DNA from: Vibrio splendidus
GTDB taxonomy: Bacteria > Pseudomonadota > Gammaproteobacteria > Enterobacterales > Vibrionaceae
Direction of reading: 5' to 3'
DNA: 64,000 nt
Assembly (NCBI RefSeq): GCF_002873455.1
Contig: NZ_MCUN01000022.1
Span: 82,700-146,699, forward strand
Shown: positions 1-7,284 of the stretch, piece by piece
Position numbering within the stretch: the first letter of the stretch is position 1
Layout of the letters: each line of letters begins with the position of its first letter
The notes under the pieces: model-generated
The model's input: the letters and a program-made list of their open reading frames with translations, nothing else
Database searches by the model: none
Told to the model about the DNA's origin: nothing
Position numbers and translations under genes: made by a program

Positions 1-234
1 GCGAGAGAGTTAGCCGACAACCACAACGCAGCCGTTATCGTGGTTCTACATGACTTAAACTTAGCCGCTCAATACTCCGATCGATTGGTGGTATTGAAAG
101 AAGGTAACTTGGTTTGCGATGGAAGCCCTTGGGAAGCACTTAAGCCTTCGATGATTGAAGATGTGTACGGCTATAGAAGTATTGTAGAAAAGCACCCAAC
201 TATGAGCTTCCCTCAGGTTCATCCCGCGCAATAA
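1..234 (+). CDS. hutD: Haem ABC transporter ATP-binding protein, C-terminal part
   Basis: The reading frame is open from the first base of the window and encodes the last 77 residues of an ABC-transporter ATPase. The piece holds the H-loop region (VLHDLNLA, residues 15-22 of the fragment) followed by the usual C-terminal tail and the ending PQVHP typical of HmuV/HutD haem-import ATPases. The Walker A, Walker B and signature motifs lie upstream, outside the window. By family knowledge the protein would energise haem transport across the inner membrane with HutB and HutC. A strong intrinsic terminator follows at 293-318, so this is the last gene of its operon. A related siderophore ATPase remains possible because only the C-terminus is visible. 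Confidence 0.75.
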   Translation, partial: ARELADNHNAAVIVVLHDLNLAAQYSDRLVVLKEGNLVCDGSPWEALKPSMIEDVYGYRSIVEKHPTMSFPQVHPAQ

Positions 235-292
235 GCTCGGTTTAGGGGGCTCATGACGAGTATTCGTTCTTAATAGCAGCTAAATCATTCTA

Positions 293-318
293 AGCCTCGA
301 TTTGTTCGAGGCTTTTTA
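293..318 (+). terminator. Intrinsic terminator after hutD
   Basis: An 8-bp perfect stem (agcctcga / tcgaggct) with a 5-nt loop is followed by a T-rich run. It lies about 60 bp after the hutD stop. Confidence 0.85.
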
Positions 319-578
319 TTGGCTCATAGCCTCTCTCTCGCCTTAAACTCAATTTTGTTAGTACCACAACAATAAATCCTCAAACGTCTCACTCTGAACG
401 CTTGAGGCTCTAGAAATAAACAGAATCAGTTAGTGTTGGTTAGCTTTTAGCAACTGAGGTTGAATGTAAGGCACGAACGTAAACATTTAAAAAGAAAAGA
501 AATAACTGCATTTGAAACAAAAGGAAGATAGCGGCAACTGTGTGAGAAAGAGAGAAAGAGAAGTGAAATGACAGGCAC
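319..578. other. Intergenic stretch without a recognised feature
   Basis: Between the hutD terminator and the luxT terminator I see no ORF with a ribosome-binding site, no RNA gene and no clear repeat. There is a purine-rich run (gagaaagagagaaagagaag) near 543-562. Confidence 0.5.
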
Positions 579-601
579 AAAAAAAGCCCCCTTAGGAGCT
601 T
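579..601 (-). terminator. Intrinsic terminator of luxT
   Basis: Read on the minus strand, a 6-bp stem (agctcc/ggggct, one G-U pair) with a 4-nt loop is followed by a long U run. It begins about 18 bp past the luxT stop codon. Confidence 0.8.
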
Positions 602-618
602 CTTTTATTGAGTGCTGA

Positions 619-1080
619 TTATTGGCTCATTCGAATCAATGATTTGCCAATCAGCCACTCTAGTTCTCTACCGCTAGCATCACCAAACTGAGTTTCAGTC
701 AGCTTGTATAGACGATCAATACCGTTTGCAGCGAACTCATGAGCGCTCTCTGCAGTAACGATATGATGGAAAAGTAAACGTAAAATTGCTAGGAACTCAG
801 CGTCTTCAAGAGCTGCAACCCAGCTAGCAGAAAATGCATCAAGGCCATTTTCAAAGTCAATGTGTTCCATAAACATCTTGAAAATACGACCGTCTAAAGC
901 AGCAGTAAAATCCGTTTTCTTTGGAAAGTGGTGGCTTATACCTGTACGAGAAACGCCCGTTTGCTGACTCAACGTCGTGTATGACATCTTGTCGTAACCC
1001 AATCTTAATAGCTGGTCCACAACGGCATCCATGATTTTCTGGATAGTGATTTCTGTATCTTCTTTACTACGCTTTGGCAT
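619..1080 (-). CDS. luxT: TetR-family regulator LuxT (SwrT)
   Basis: The 153-residue protein has an N-terminal TetR helix-turn-helix (about residues 35-60, including LSQQTGVSRTGISHHF) and a short C-terminal domain. Length and sequence fit my memory of LuxT of V. harveyi (also 153 residues) and SwrT of V. parahaemolyticus. LuxT is known to repress swrZ and qrr1 and so links quorum sensing with swarming, siderophore and virulence functions. The window also carries luxMN at 42.9 kb, so two parts of the same regulatory network lie here. The gene is monocistronic with its own terminator, and it is transcribed away from a 530-bp AT-rich upstream region. The order hutD-luxT matches what I recall from V. 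cholerae chromosome II. Confidence 0.85.
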   Translation of the reverse strand: MPKRSKEDTEITIQKIMDAVVDQLLRLGYDKMSYTTLSQQTGVSRTGISHHFPKKTDFTAALDGRIFKMFMEHIDFENGLDAFSASWVAALEDAEFLAILRLLFHHIVTAESAHEFAANGIDRLYKLTETQFGDASGRELEWLIGKSLIRMSQ

Positions 1081-1610
1081 ATTCAGGCTCTTCTCTTTGT
1101 AAATCCATCTAACTCAGTCAAATGAAGTCAGAATGCAAATCGTTATCAGCATTATGTGAGCAAGGTGTTTTATCGCAAGTATTTATAACTACATTCACAC
1201 AAATACCATGTACGAATAATTCGACAGTGACGCCTCTTTGGGCGCTTAATCTAATTATTCTTCGAATAACAACCTTACGATCCTAAGTCGGTAATTTTAA
1301 ATAACGACTTAGAATATGAAATACCCAACGAAAAATTCATTGTATAAATACCTATCAAGCGATAGATAGTCTTATAAAATCATTCCTGACGCAACTAAGT
1401 GAATGATATTCTGACAAATTAATAACATTAATCTTCAGCAAAACATGATCAAGATCACATAGATATTTTGCGACGCGAATGTTCATATTAATTCCTCTCC
1501 ACACAAACAACATAGCATACCAGTATAAATTAGTTCAAAGATTTTAATTTTTGTAGATACAGATCAAATTGCTCGTTAGAATAACCGCAGACTTTGTAAG
1601 AGGATTATTT
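1081..1610. other. Long divergent regulatory region luxT / yfcZ-like gene
   Basis: This is 530 bp of AT-rich sequence between two divergent genes. It has no credible ORF with a ribosome-binding site. It holds a CRP/FNR-like palindrome (1444-1459) and several A/T tracts. The length suggests complex control of luxT or an unannotated small RNA, but I cannot define one. Confidence 0.5.
1444..1459. promoter_or_regulatory. CRP- or FNR-like palindrome
   Basis: The sequence catgatcaagatcaca contains TGAT-N4-ATCA (FNR half sites 4 of 5 on each side) and also TGA-N6-TCACA (one complete CRP half). It lies about 150 bp before the yfcZ-like start. Which regulator binds, if either, cannot be decided from sequence. 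Confidence 0.4.
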
Positions 1611-1910
1611 ATGAGCCAAGATGTTGGTAACAACGATGTATGTGAGGCTTGCGGCTGCGCAGGTGAGATCGGCTTCATCATTAAAGAAGGCGATGAGGTT
1701 GCTGAGGTAACCGTTTACGGTAGCTCTAAAGCCCTTATTGAAGCTGAGTTTGCTAAGTACGTTGAGTTAGCGAAGCAAGTGTCTAACAATGTCGAGTTTG
1801 AAGCGTCAGAGATGACAGAAGAGAGCACGGAATTGCATGCACGCTTTAAATTTGAAGTGAGTGCCGAGAAGATTATTTTCGAACTTAAAACTCGCTCTCT
1901 AGCGCGTTAA
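1611..1910 (+). CDS. yfcZ: YfcZ/YiiS family (DUF406) small protein
   Basis: The 99-residue product begins MSQDVGNN. I chose the ATG at 1611 because gagga lies 7 bases upstream, and the longer frame starting at 1569 lacks such a site. The protein has an N-terminal Cys cluster (CEACGC, residues 11-16), a central helix rich in Glu and Lys, and the C-terminal pattern FKFEVSAEKIIFEL that resembles the end of E. coli YfcZ. Function of the family is unknown; it is cytosolic and conserved in gammaproteobacteria. It is followed by a bidirectional terminator shared with the convergent gene. Confidence 0.75.
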   Translation: MSQDVGNNDVCEACGCAGEIGFIIKEGDEVAEVTVYGSSKALIEAEFAKYVELAKQVSNNVEFEASEMTEESTELHARFKFEVSAEKIIFELKTRSLAR

Positions 1911-1936
1911 TTTAAGCATCAATATTCATATCAATA

Positions 1937-1966
1937 AAAGACGAGTTTATTACTCGTCTTTTTTTA
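1937..1966. terminator. Bidirectional intrinsic terminator
   Basis: A 9-bp stem (aaagacgag / ctcgtcttt) with a 7-nt loop and a T tract. It serves the yfcZ-like gene and overlaps the 3' end of the convergent DUF1496-like gene, whose stop codon lies inside the hairpin. Confidence 0.8.
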
Positions 1967-2249
1967 TCATTTCAACCCACCCTAATGCCCCATTGGTCTC
2001 AAAATCATTTTCGGCAGCACATCGAATCAAAACGCCGGAAACTTCAACGACGGCACCTAAGCTATATGCCTTATCATCATAATAACAAACTCGTTGCTGT
2101 GAACCGCTCTGCGTGACAACGACCGCAGCCTTAGCGGGCGTGGATATTATTTTATTAGCATTCGCTGATACTGAACAAAACACAAAGGTTAAAATCACAA
2201 AACCTTTTAGAATTTGACGCTCTATTTCAATCACAGATTCACCTTTCAT
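1950..2249 (-). CDS. DUF1496-like (YnjH-type) exported small protein
   Basis: The 99-residue protein has a signal peptide ending near SVSANA and a mature domain with the pattern CYYDDKAYSLGAVVEV followed by CAAENDFETNGALGW. This matches the DUF1496 family (YnjH in E. coli) of periplasmic proteins of unknown function; the two Cys could form a disulfide. The ATG at 2249 has only a weak ribosome-binding site. A GTG at 2234, preceded by aaaggtgaa, would give a more standard 94-residue preprotein and may be the real start. Confidence 0.65.
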   Translation of the reverse strand: MKGESVIEIERQILKGFVILTFVFCSVSANANKIISTPAKAAVVVTQSGSQQRVCYYDDKAYSLGAVVEVSGVLIRCAAENDFETNGALGWVEMIKKDE

Positions 2250-2350
2250 TGTGTTCTATACCTTTTTACCTACCAACAAATGAGTAAAACACTATGCGAG
2301 AATAATTTTTTCATTATAGTGTTAACGTCTCTCGTAATAAGAAGCTTGTT

Positions 2351-2950
2351 ATGCTCAGAATAATTGCACTTATTATTGGTTCTTTAACCATAACAAATGT
2401 GACTGCAGAACCACTCGATCAGTATCAAATATTGAACCATCTGGATAATTACGGAAACTTATATTTACGAAATAAGCCATACACATCGCTCCCAACAGGC
2501 TTGGTTGTTGACGGTAATTTGAACATAGAGAACACACCTATTACCCGTCTACCGAAAGGGTTAGAAGTAAACGGCAGCCTTAAAGGCGGTAACAGCCAAC
2601 TCGCGCATGTTCCCTCAGGAGTTAAGATTAAGGGCTATGCCGACTTGATTGGCAGCCAAATCACCAGTTGGCCACGAGGTGTGAGAGTGGGCGGATTTAT
2701 TAACCTCACGGACACTCCCCTACAAAGGCTACCCAATGGCTTTAGAGTGAAAGGCGACCTGAGCGTGATTCGTACGCCTTTGACAGAACTACCAAACGGG
2801 ATAGTCATTGATGGCGACTTATATATAGGCGGTTCTAAAATTACAACATTTCCCGACACCATGACGGTCAAAGGCAATATCTATCTCGGTGGTAACACCA
2901 TTACCACGTGGCCAACCAACTTAGACCTTGGTGGCGCGGTTGCTCGCTAA
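2351..2950 (+). CDS. Exported leucine-rich-repeat-like protein
   Basis: The 199-residue protein starts with a signal peptide (MLRIIALIIGSLTITNVTAEP), and the rest is almost entirely repeats. At least six units of about 20-23 residues follow the pattern LP-x-G-L-x-V-x-G-x-L-x4-T-x-I-T, for example LPKGLEVNGSL and LPNGIVIDGDL. Such units build a solenoid and resemble the leucine-rich repeats of phage and bacterial surface proteins. The likely role is binding in the periplasm or at the cell surface; no catalytic motif is visible. It stands alone between a promoter-length gap and a terminator at 3014-3039. The ribosome-binding site is weak (aagaag). Confidence 0.6.
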   Translation: MLRIIALIIGSLTITNVTAEPLDQYQILNHLDNYGNLYLRNKPYTSLPTGLVVDGNLNIENTPITRLPKGLEVNGSLKGGNSQLAHVPSGVKIKGYADLIGSQITSWPRGVRVGGFINLTDTPLQRLPNGFRVKGDLSVIRTPLTELPNGIVIDGDLYIGGSKITTFPDTMTVKGNIYLGGNTITTWPTNLDLGGAVAR

Positions 2951-3013
2951 TATGCAGTCCGATTAACTGGCTATTTGGCCGCGACGTATAGATAAAGAGA
3001 CCAACACCGATAC

Positions 3014-3039
3014 AAAAAAGGAGCCGAAGGCTCCTTTTT
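3014..3039. terminator. Bidirectional intrinsic terminator
   Basis: A perfect stem (ggagcc / ggctcc, extended by A/T pairs) with a GAA loop, flanked by A and T runs. It lies between two convergent genes. Confidence 0.85.
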
Positions 3040-3111
3040 CAATTCAATCACTTGTTGATTAGCGAAGGCATCCACTAAGCAGCAGCAACGAACCAACCAA
3101 CCAACAATAGA

Positions 3112-4218
3112 CTAACCAATATTCTTCACTGGGTTCGCATAGCTATCAATTAAGTACTGACGAGCACCTTTAGGCAGACCCGATAGCTTTTCTTCAAACT
3201 CTTTCTTAACGATTTCTGTAATAGACTCATCATCTTTGTCTGCAGCCAGCAAGTTCACAGGAAAAAGTTTGTAGTTGTCATGGATCTGACGGTCGATCTC
3301 TTCAGCAAGCGCTTCTGGCGTTTCAAAATCTTGGTCGATAACTTGGCCGAAACCAACATGAACACGTCCTTTGTTACCGATGATACCTTGAATGATACTT
3401 TCTATATCTTCAAACTCACCCTTTTCGTAACTGCCGTTTACGTCTTTTTCAAAAAGCTCTATCGCTTTCGCTGTGTCACATGGATCGTTTTCGTACGAAA
3501 TAGCCACAGGAACGATCTTCAATGATTTCACGTACTCAGGAAATGCGATTTTTTGCTTACGCCCTTCAACATGGAACATCTTCAGAATTGCTGGCTCCGT
3601 GAAATCATTACCATCTTTTGCACGACCTTCTTTTTGAGCGATCCAAATTGAGTTGCCTGTCTCCAAAGAGTGCTTGATGTAAGAAGACAGCTGCCCAAGC
3701 GCTTTCATCATTTCACGCGGCCCTTTCAAAGAACGCTTTACGATGAAGCTTTTGTTCAGACGCATCAATTCAGTCGCACATGGCTTCTTCAGCAGGTTAT
3801 CACCAATAGCAATGCGACAGGTCTGGTGTTTATTTTGATGCAGAGCGTAGTTGACGAGTGCAGGATCCATAGCGATATCACGATGGTTAGAAACAAACAA
3901 ATAAGCTTGATTCACATCCAGTGACTCTACGCCAGTGTACGTAACACCATTAGTAGTTTTAGCTAGCGTGTCGCGTAAGTACTTTTTAACTTCAATCTGA
4001 ATGGATTCGACGCTGGTCAGTTTGCTCCATTTCATTTTCAAGTAAACGCGCAAGATCGGACTCATTAATGCTTTAAACCAAGACGCATGGTTTGAAAAAC
4101 GATAGTGCAAAATCGCACTGATAAATTCTTCATCATTAATAAGACGGTTTAGTGCCGCTGGAATTTCATCATCGCCGTAAGGACGAATATCAACATATGG
4201 ATCGGTCGGAGAGGTCAT
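3112..4218 (-). CDS. PlsC-type acyltransferase (1-acyl-glycerol-3-phosphate type)
   Basis: The 368-residue protein carries an acyltransferase domain. The catalytic block NHRDIAMDP is at residues 111-119 and the acceptor-site block QKEGRAKDG follows near residue 196. The spacing of His and Asp in NHRDIAMD is one residue longer than the common HX4D of PlsC, as in a subgroup of cytosolic long-form acyltransferases. No N-terminal membrane anchor is evident. It probably acylates a lysophospholipid or a related acceptor; the exact acceptor cannot be told. It is a single gene that converges on the LRR-like gene. Confidence 0.75.
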   Translation of the reverse strand: MTSPTDPYVDIRPYGDDEIPAALNRLINDEEFISAILHYRFSNHASWFKALMSPILRVYLKMKWSKLTSVESIQIEVKKYLRDTLAKTTNGVTYTGVESLDVNQAYLFVSNHRDIAMDPALVNYALHQNKHQTCRIAIGDNLLKKPCATELMRLNKSFIVKRSLKGPREMMKALGQLSSYIKHSLETGNSIWIAQKEGRAKDGNDFTEPAILKMFHVEGRKQKIAFPEYVKSLKIVPVAISYENDPCDTAKAIELFEKDVNGSYEKGEFEDIESIIQGIIGNKGRVHVGFGQVIDQDFETPEALAEEIDRQIHDNYKLFPVNLLAADKDDESITEIVKKEFEEKLSGLPKGARQYLIDSYANPVKNIG

Positions 4219-4393
4219 TTTTTAATTCAAATAATAAAAATCTGGCTCATTCTACGCGTTGTTTTGACTTCTCGCAGCTACAGAGTCCATACTTTTGACA
4301 AGGTCAGACCAGAAAGATTGAAAATCCCCTGTTATTGTTGGCATTCTTTAAAATTAACGGTAATCTTGACGCCCCAAAATTAAGGTACTATCT

Positions 4394-5020
4394 ATGAACT
4401 TCGCTATTGAATATACATCGGCTTACTTTTCACACTTGGTGATCACACCACGCAAGAAAGTACTTAAACATAGCCTTGTATCGGTTCAAAGTGGCTTGGT
4501 TTTGATAAAGCTTGGTAAACAAGAGTACGCTGTTGAACCCGGTCAAAGTATCTGGGTTCCATATGACTGCTTAACTTCACTGACCTACTTTCCAAACACC
4601 CAGGTTAATCGTGTCGATTTCTCAGTTCGTTTGACGGACGCATTCCCGAGACAAGCAGGATACATCACGCAAACAAACCTATCTTCTGCGTTACTGGAAA
4701 AGTTGGAGCTAACCAAAGCTCGCACTACCAATGCCAATAATACGGAGCAAGCGTTTAAAGATATGCTTTCTGTATTGAAGCAAGAAGTGTTGGCGTTTAA
4801 ACCGTTGCTTTGTGAAAGTGCTTTGTCTCAGCGATTCAATCAGTGGAACATCGATGACTCAAATCTACCGCAAGAACACACCTTGGTGATGGTAATGCGC
4901 GAGGCGAAGAAACGCATGCAGTCAGGTCAGAAACGTGCACTTGTGATTGATGATTTATTCTCAGGCAAAGAAGAAGAGTTTGAACAACTGTGCATGCTTG
5001 TTTTTGGTGAAGATTTGTAG
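4394..5020 (+). CDS. AraC-type cupin sensor domain protein without HTH
   Basis: The 208-residue protein resembles the N-terminal ligand-binding cupin of AraC-family regulators: the stretch GKQEYAVEPGQSIWVPYDCLTSLTYF is the typical jelly-roll arm. The usual pair of helix-turn-helix motifs of about 100 residues at the C-terminus is not recognisable. The second half is helical and ends at an acidic tail. It may be a truncated regulator that now acts by protein-protein contact, or a family of its own. It is expressed from its own promoter and followed by a strong terminator. Confidence 0.55.
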   Translation: MNFAIEYTSAYFSHLVITPRKKVLKHSLVSVQSGLVLIKLGKQEYAVEPGQSIWVPYDCLTSLTYFPNTQVNRVDFSVRLTDAFPRQAGYITQTNLSSALLEKLELTKARTTNANNTEQAFKDMLSVLKQEVLAFKPLLCESALSQRFNQWNIDDSNLPQEHTLVMVMREAKKRMQSGQKRALVIDDLFSGKEEEFEQLCMLVFGEDL

Positions 5021-5067
5021 CTTGGCGATAAATTATAGATAATAGTGAAAGCGAAAAACCAGAGACT

Positions 5068-5105
5068 AAAAAGCCGCAAAAACTCAGTTTTTGCGGCTTT
5101 TTTAA
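5068..5105. terminator. Bidirectional intrinsic terminator
   Basis: A long stem (aaaagccgcaaaaac / gtttttgcggctttt) with a 3-nt loop and T run between convergent genes. Confidence 0.9.
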
Positions 5106-5129
5106 TTCTTAAAATTTCAATTTTTAGTT

Positions 5130-5153
5130 CTTAGTGCTTAGTGCTTAGTGCTT
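5130..5153. repeat. Heptamer tandem repeat (cttagtg)
   Basis: About 3.4 direct copies of the 7-mer cttagtg lie in the gap between the terminator and the end of the next gene. It is a possible variable-number locus. Confidence 0.8.
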
Positions 5154-5178
5154 CAACATAGATTCATAATCTACCAAT

Positions 5179-5667
5179 CTAGAATGGCAATTCGACCTGC
5201 ATCATAAGGTCTGCGTCTCGAGAATCATGCCAGCGGTAATCAAAGCGCATACGAGGCTGCCCGTCAACTTTCTCGCCAAAACCGATGCTCAACTGAAGAC
5301 CATGATTCATCAACCACTCTTCAGTCGACATATCATACTGCTCATCTTCAAGATCTTCTGGGAACCACATGCCAAGTCCAACATAGTTAGATTCAAGGCT
5401 CTGAGTTAATAGAGGCGCATCTTTGCTCTGAATAACCCAATCAGACCAATAGTCGGGGGCTTCAGGCTCTTCATCACTTAGCCCGCTGATTTCCATCATG
5501 CGTTGACCAAAAGACTCAATACTCGAAGTGAAGTCTAAACAGCTGTTTTCATCATCAGAAGTCAGCATTATCGAATCTAAGCTAAAGAAATCACAATCAG
5601 CTTGAGCAGGCATACTGCATGCTGCAATGATCATCGTCGCTGGTATCGCGCGCTTTAGCATAGTCAT
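5179..5667 (-). CDS. Hypothetical exported protein
   Basis: The 162-residue protein has a signal peptide (MTMLKRAIPATMIIAACSMPAQA) and an acidic mature part. The C-terminal pattern RMRFDYRWHDSRDADLMMQVELPF alternates residues and ends in Phe, which suggests a small outer-membrane or periplasmic beta-rich protein. I do not recognise the family. The start has agagg upstream; the ATG two codons further in is an equally good start. It is transcribed just downstream of the NadD-like gene in the same direction with a gap of 22 bp, so the two may be an operon. Confidence 0.5.
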   Translation of the reverse strand: MTMLKRAIPATMIIAACSMPAQADCDFFSLDSIMLTSDDENSCLDFTSSIESFGQRMMEISGLSDEEPEAPDYWSDWVIQSKDAPLLTQSLESNYVGLGMWFPEDLEDEQYDMSTEEWLMNHGLQLSIGFGEKVDGQPRMRFDYRWHDSRDADLMMQVELPF

Positions 5668-5689
5668 CAGACCTCTTGAATTAGTGAAT

Positions 5690-6211
5690 TTACATTATTG
5701 TATACAGTCCACTATCTTGCAATATCTTTGTAACTGACTTTGTACTCAGTTTTGCCACATTGCTCCCATTTTGCAAAGCATTACGAATATCGGTGCTGCG
5801 AATCTTCACTTTTTCAGGGCAAGCCATCACCGACCAGCGCTCTGTTATCTCATCGGATTTATAGAAAGATGAGAATTTGAAGAAATTATCTGGACCAATA
5901 ACAAATGTAAGTTCGGCGTCACGATGTAACTTCTGAAGTTCACTGAGCACTGCGTAAGTCGTCACACTTTCACCTGGAATAAACAAGCTCTTTTCGATCA
6001 AAGAAAGCTCAACTTGATCCAGCGAAAGATCGCTAATAAATGCGTTAACTAACTGACATCTCGTATCAAAGTCTAGCATCTCTTTTCCCCAAGCATGGGC
6101 AATACTTGGAACGAGTAGAATTTTATCGAAGTGAGCCAACGAATCAATCACACTTTTATGCCCTAAGCTCGGTGGATTAAACGCGCTACCGAAAATGGCT
6201 ATTTTTTCCAT
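5690..6211 (-). CDS. NadD-like nicotinate/nicotinamide-nucleotide adenylyltransferase
   Basis: The 173-residue protein belongs to the nucleotidylyltransferase fold of NadD: it has GSAFNPPSLGH at residues 8-18 and the C-terminal RSTDIRNAL motif that binds ATP phosphates. It would make NaAD or NAD from the mononucleotide, and it is divergent from nadE, the next step of NAD synthesis. One oddity: the family motif (H/T)xGH reads SLGH, so the first His/Thr is replaced by Ser. The protein is also shorter than typical NadD (about 210 residues). It may be a second, accessory enzyme, the housekeeping nadD being elsewhere. Confidence 0.7.
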   Translation of the reverse strand: MEKIAIFGSAFNPPSLGHKSVIDSLAHFDKILLVPSIAHAWGKEMLDFDTRCQLVNAFISDLSLDQVELSLIEKSLFIPGESVTTYAVLSELQKLHRDAELTFVIGPDNFFKFSSFYKSDEITERWSVMACPEKVKIRSTDIRNALQNGSNVAKLSTKSVTKILQDSGLYTIM

Positions 6212-6320
6212 TGTTTATTACTGCCTTCTCTTTCTAAGCTTGTGCAAAGAGGTTTTTAAATCGGATGATTTAGGTATGATAACACTAGATTTTTAATTTG
6301 CTTGCAGGAAAGGAATACGA

Positions 6321-7151
6321 ATGGAACAGTTAATTCGTGACGAAATGCGCGTACTACCTTCAATTGACCCTCACTTCGAAGTGACTCGTCGTGTGGACTT
6401 TATCAAAACGAAACTTCAGCAGTCAGGCTGCAAGTCTCTGATCCTTGGTATCAGTGGCGGTGTAGACTCAACGACCTGTGGCCGTTTAGCACAAATGGCA
6501 GTTAATAGCCTGAATGAAAGCGCTGGTAGCAACGACTACCAATTCATCGCTGTTCGCCTACCTTATGGCGAGCAAAAAGATGAAGACGAAGCACAACTTG
6601 CTCTGTCTTTTATCGAGCCTTCTCAATCAGTTTCTGTAAACATTAAAGCGGGTGTTGATGGGCTTCACGCAGCCTCTCATGTAGCTTTAGAAGGCACAGG
6701 ATTACTACCAACAGACTCTGCGAAAATCGACTTTGTGAAAGGTAATGTGAAAGCACGTGCTCGCATGATCGCGCAATACGAAATCGCAGGTTACGTTGGT
6801 GGTCTTGTCATCGGCACCGATCACTCGGCGGAAAACATTACTGGCTTCTACACTAAGCACGGCGACGGCGCATGTGATCTAGCACCTTTGTTCGGCCTGA
6901 ACAAACGCCAAGTTCGTGAACTGGCTGCAACACTAGGGGCTCCAGAGCAACTTGTGAAGAAAGTGCCAACCGCTGATTTAGAAGAGCTTGATCCACAGAA
7001 AGCCGATGAAGCAGCATTGAACCTTTCTTACGATCAAATCGATGATTTCCTTGAAGGCAAAGAAGTCTCTCAAGACGTGTCAGATCGCTTAGTAAGTATC
7101 TACAAAGCAACACAGCACAAGCGTCAACCTATCCCAACGATCTACGATTAA
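6321..7151 (+). CDS. nadE: NH3-dependent NAD+ synthetase
   Basis: The 276-residue length is standard for the ammonia-dependent enzyme. The ATP-pyrophosphatase P-loop SGGVDS is at residues 45-50, and the later blocks GTDHSAEN and FGLNKRQVR are typical. It amidates nicotinic acid adenine dinucleotide to NAD+. The start has an excellent ribosome-binding site (aggaaagg). It shares a 109-bp divergent promoter region with the NadD-like gene and ends at a bidirectional terminator. Confidence 0.95.
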   Translation: MEQLIRDEMRVLPSIDPHFEVTRRVDFIKTKLQQSGCKSLILGISGGVDSTTCGRLAQMAVNSLNESAGSNDYQFIAVRLPYGEQKDEDEAQLALSFIEPSQSVSVNIKAGVDGLHAASHVALEGTGLLPTDSAKIDFVKGNVKARARMIAQYEIAGYVGGLVIGTDHSAENITGFYTKHGDGACDLAPLFGLNKRQVRELAATLGAPEQLVKKVPTADLEELDPQKADEAALNLSYDQIDDFLEGKEVSQDVSDRLVSIYKATQHKRQPIPTIYD

Positions 7152-7215
7152 TTTGAGTTAATCAATGACACCGTAAGGCTAACTAGGTTGTAAAAATAGC
7201 GACGTTGTAAGAATC

Positions 7216-7255
7216 AAAAAGGCCGGAAGCTCATTTACGAACTTCCGGCCTTTTC
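7216..7255. terminator. Bidirectional intrinsic terminator
   Basis: A stem of about 14 bp (aaaaggccggaag / cttccggcctttt) with a 12-nt loop between nadE and the convergent MOSC fusion gene. Confidence 0.9.
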
Positions 7256-7284
7256 TATTTAGTGTTTTTTAACGCAACGAGTCG

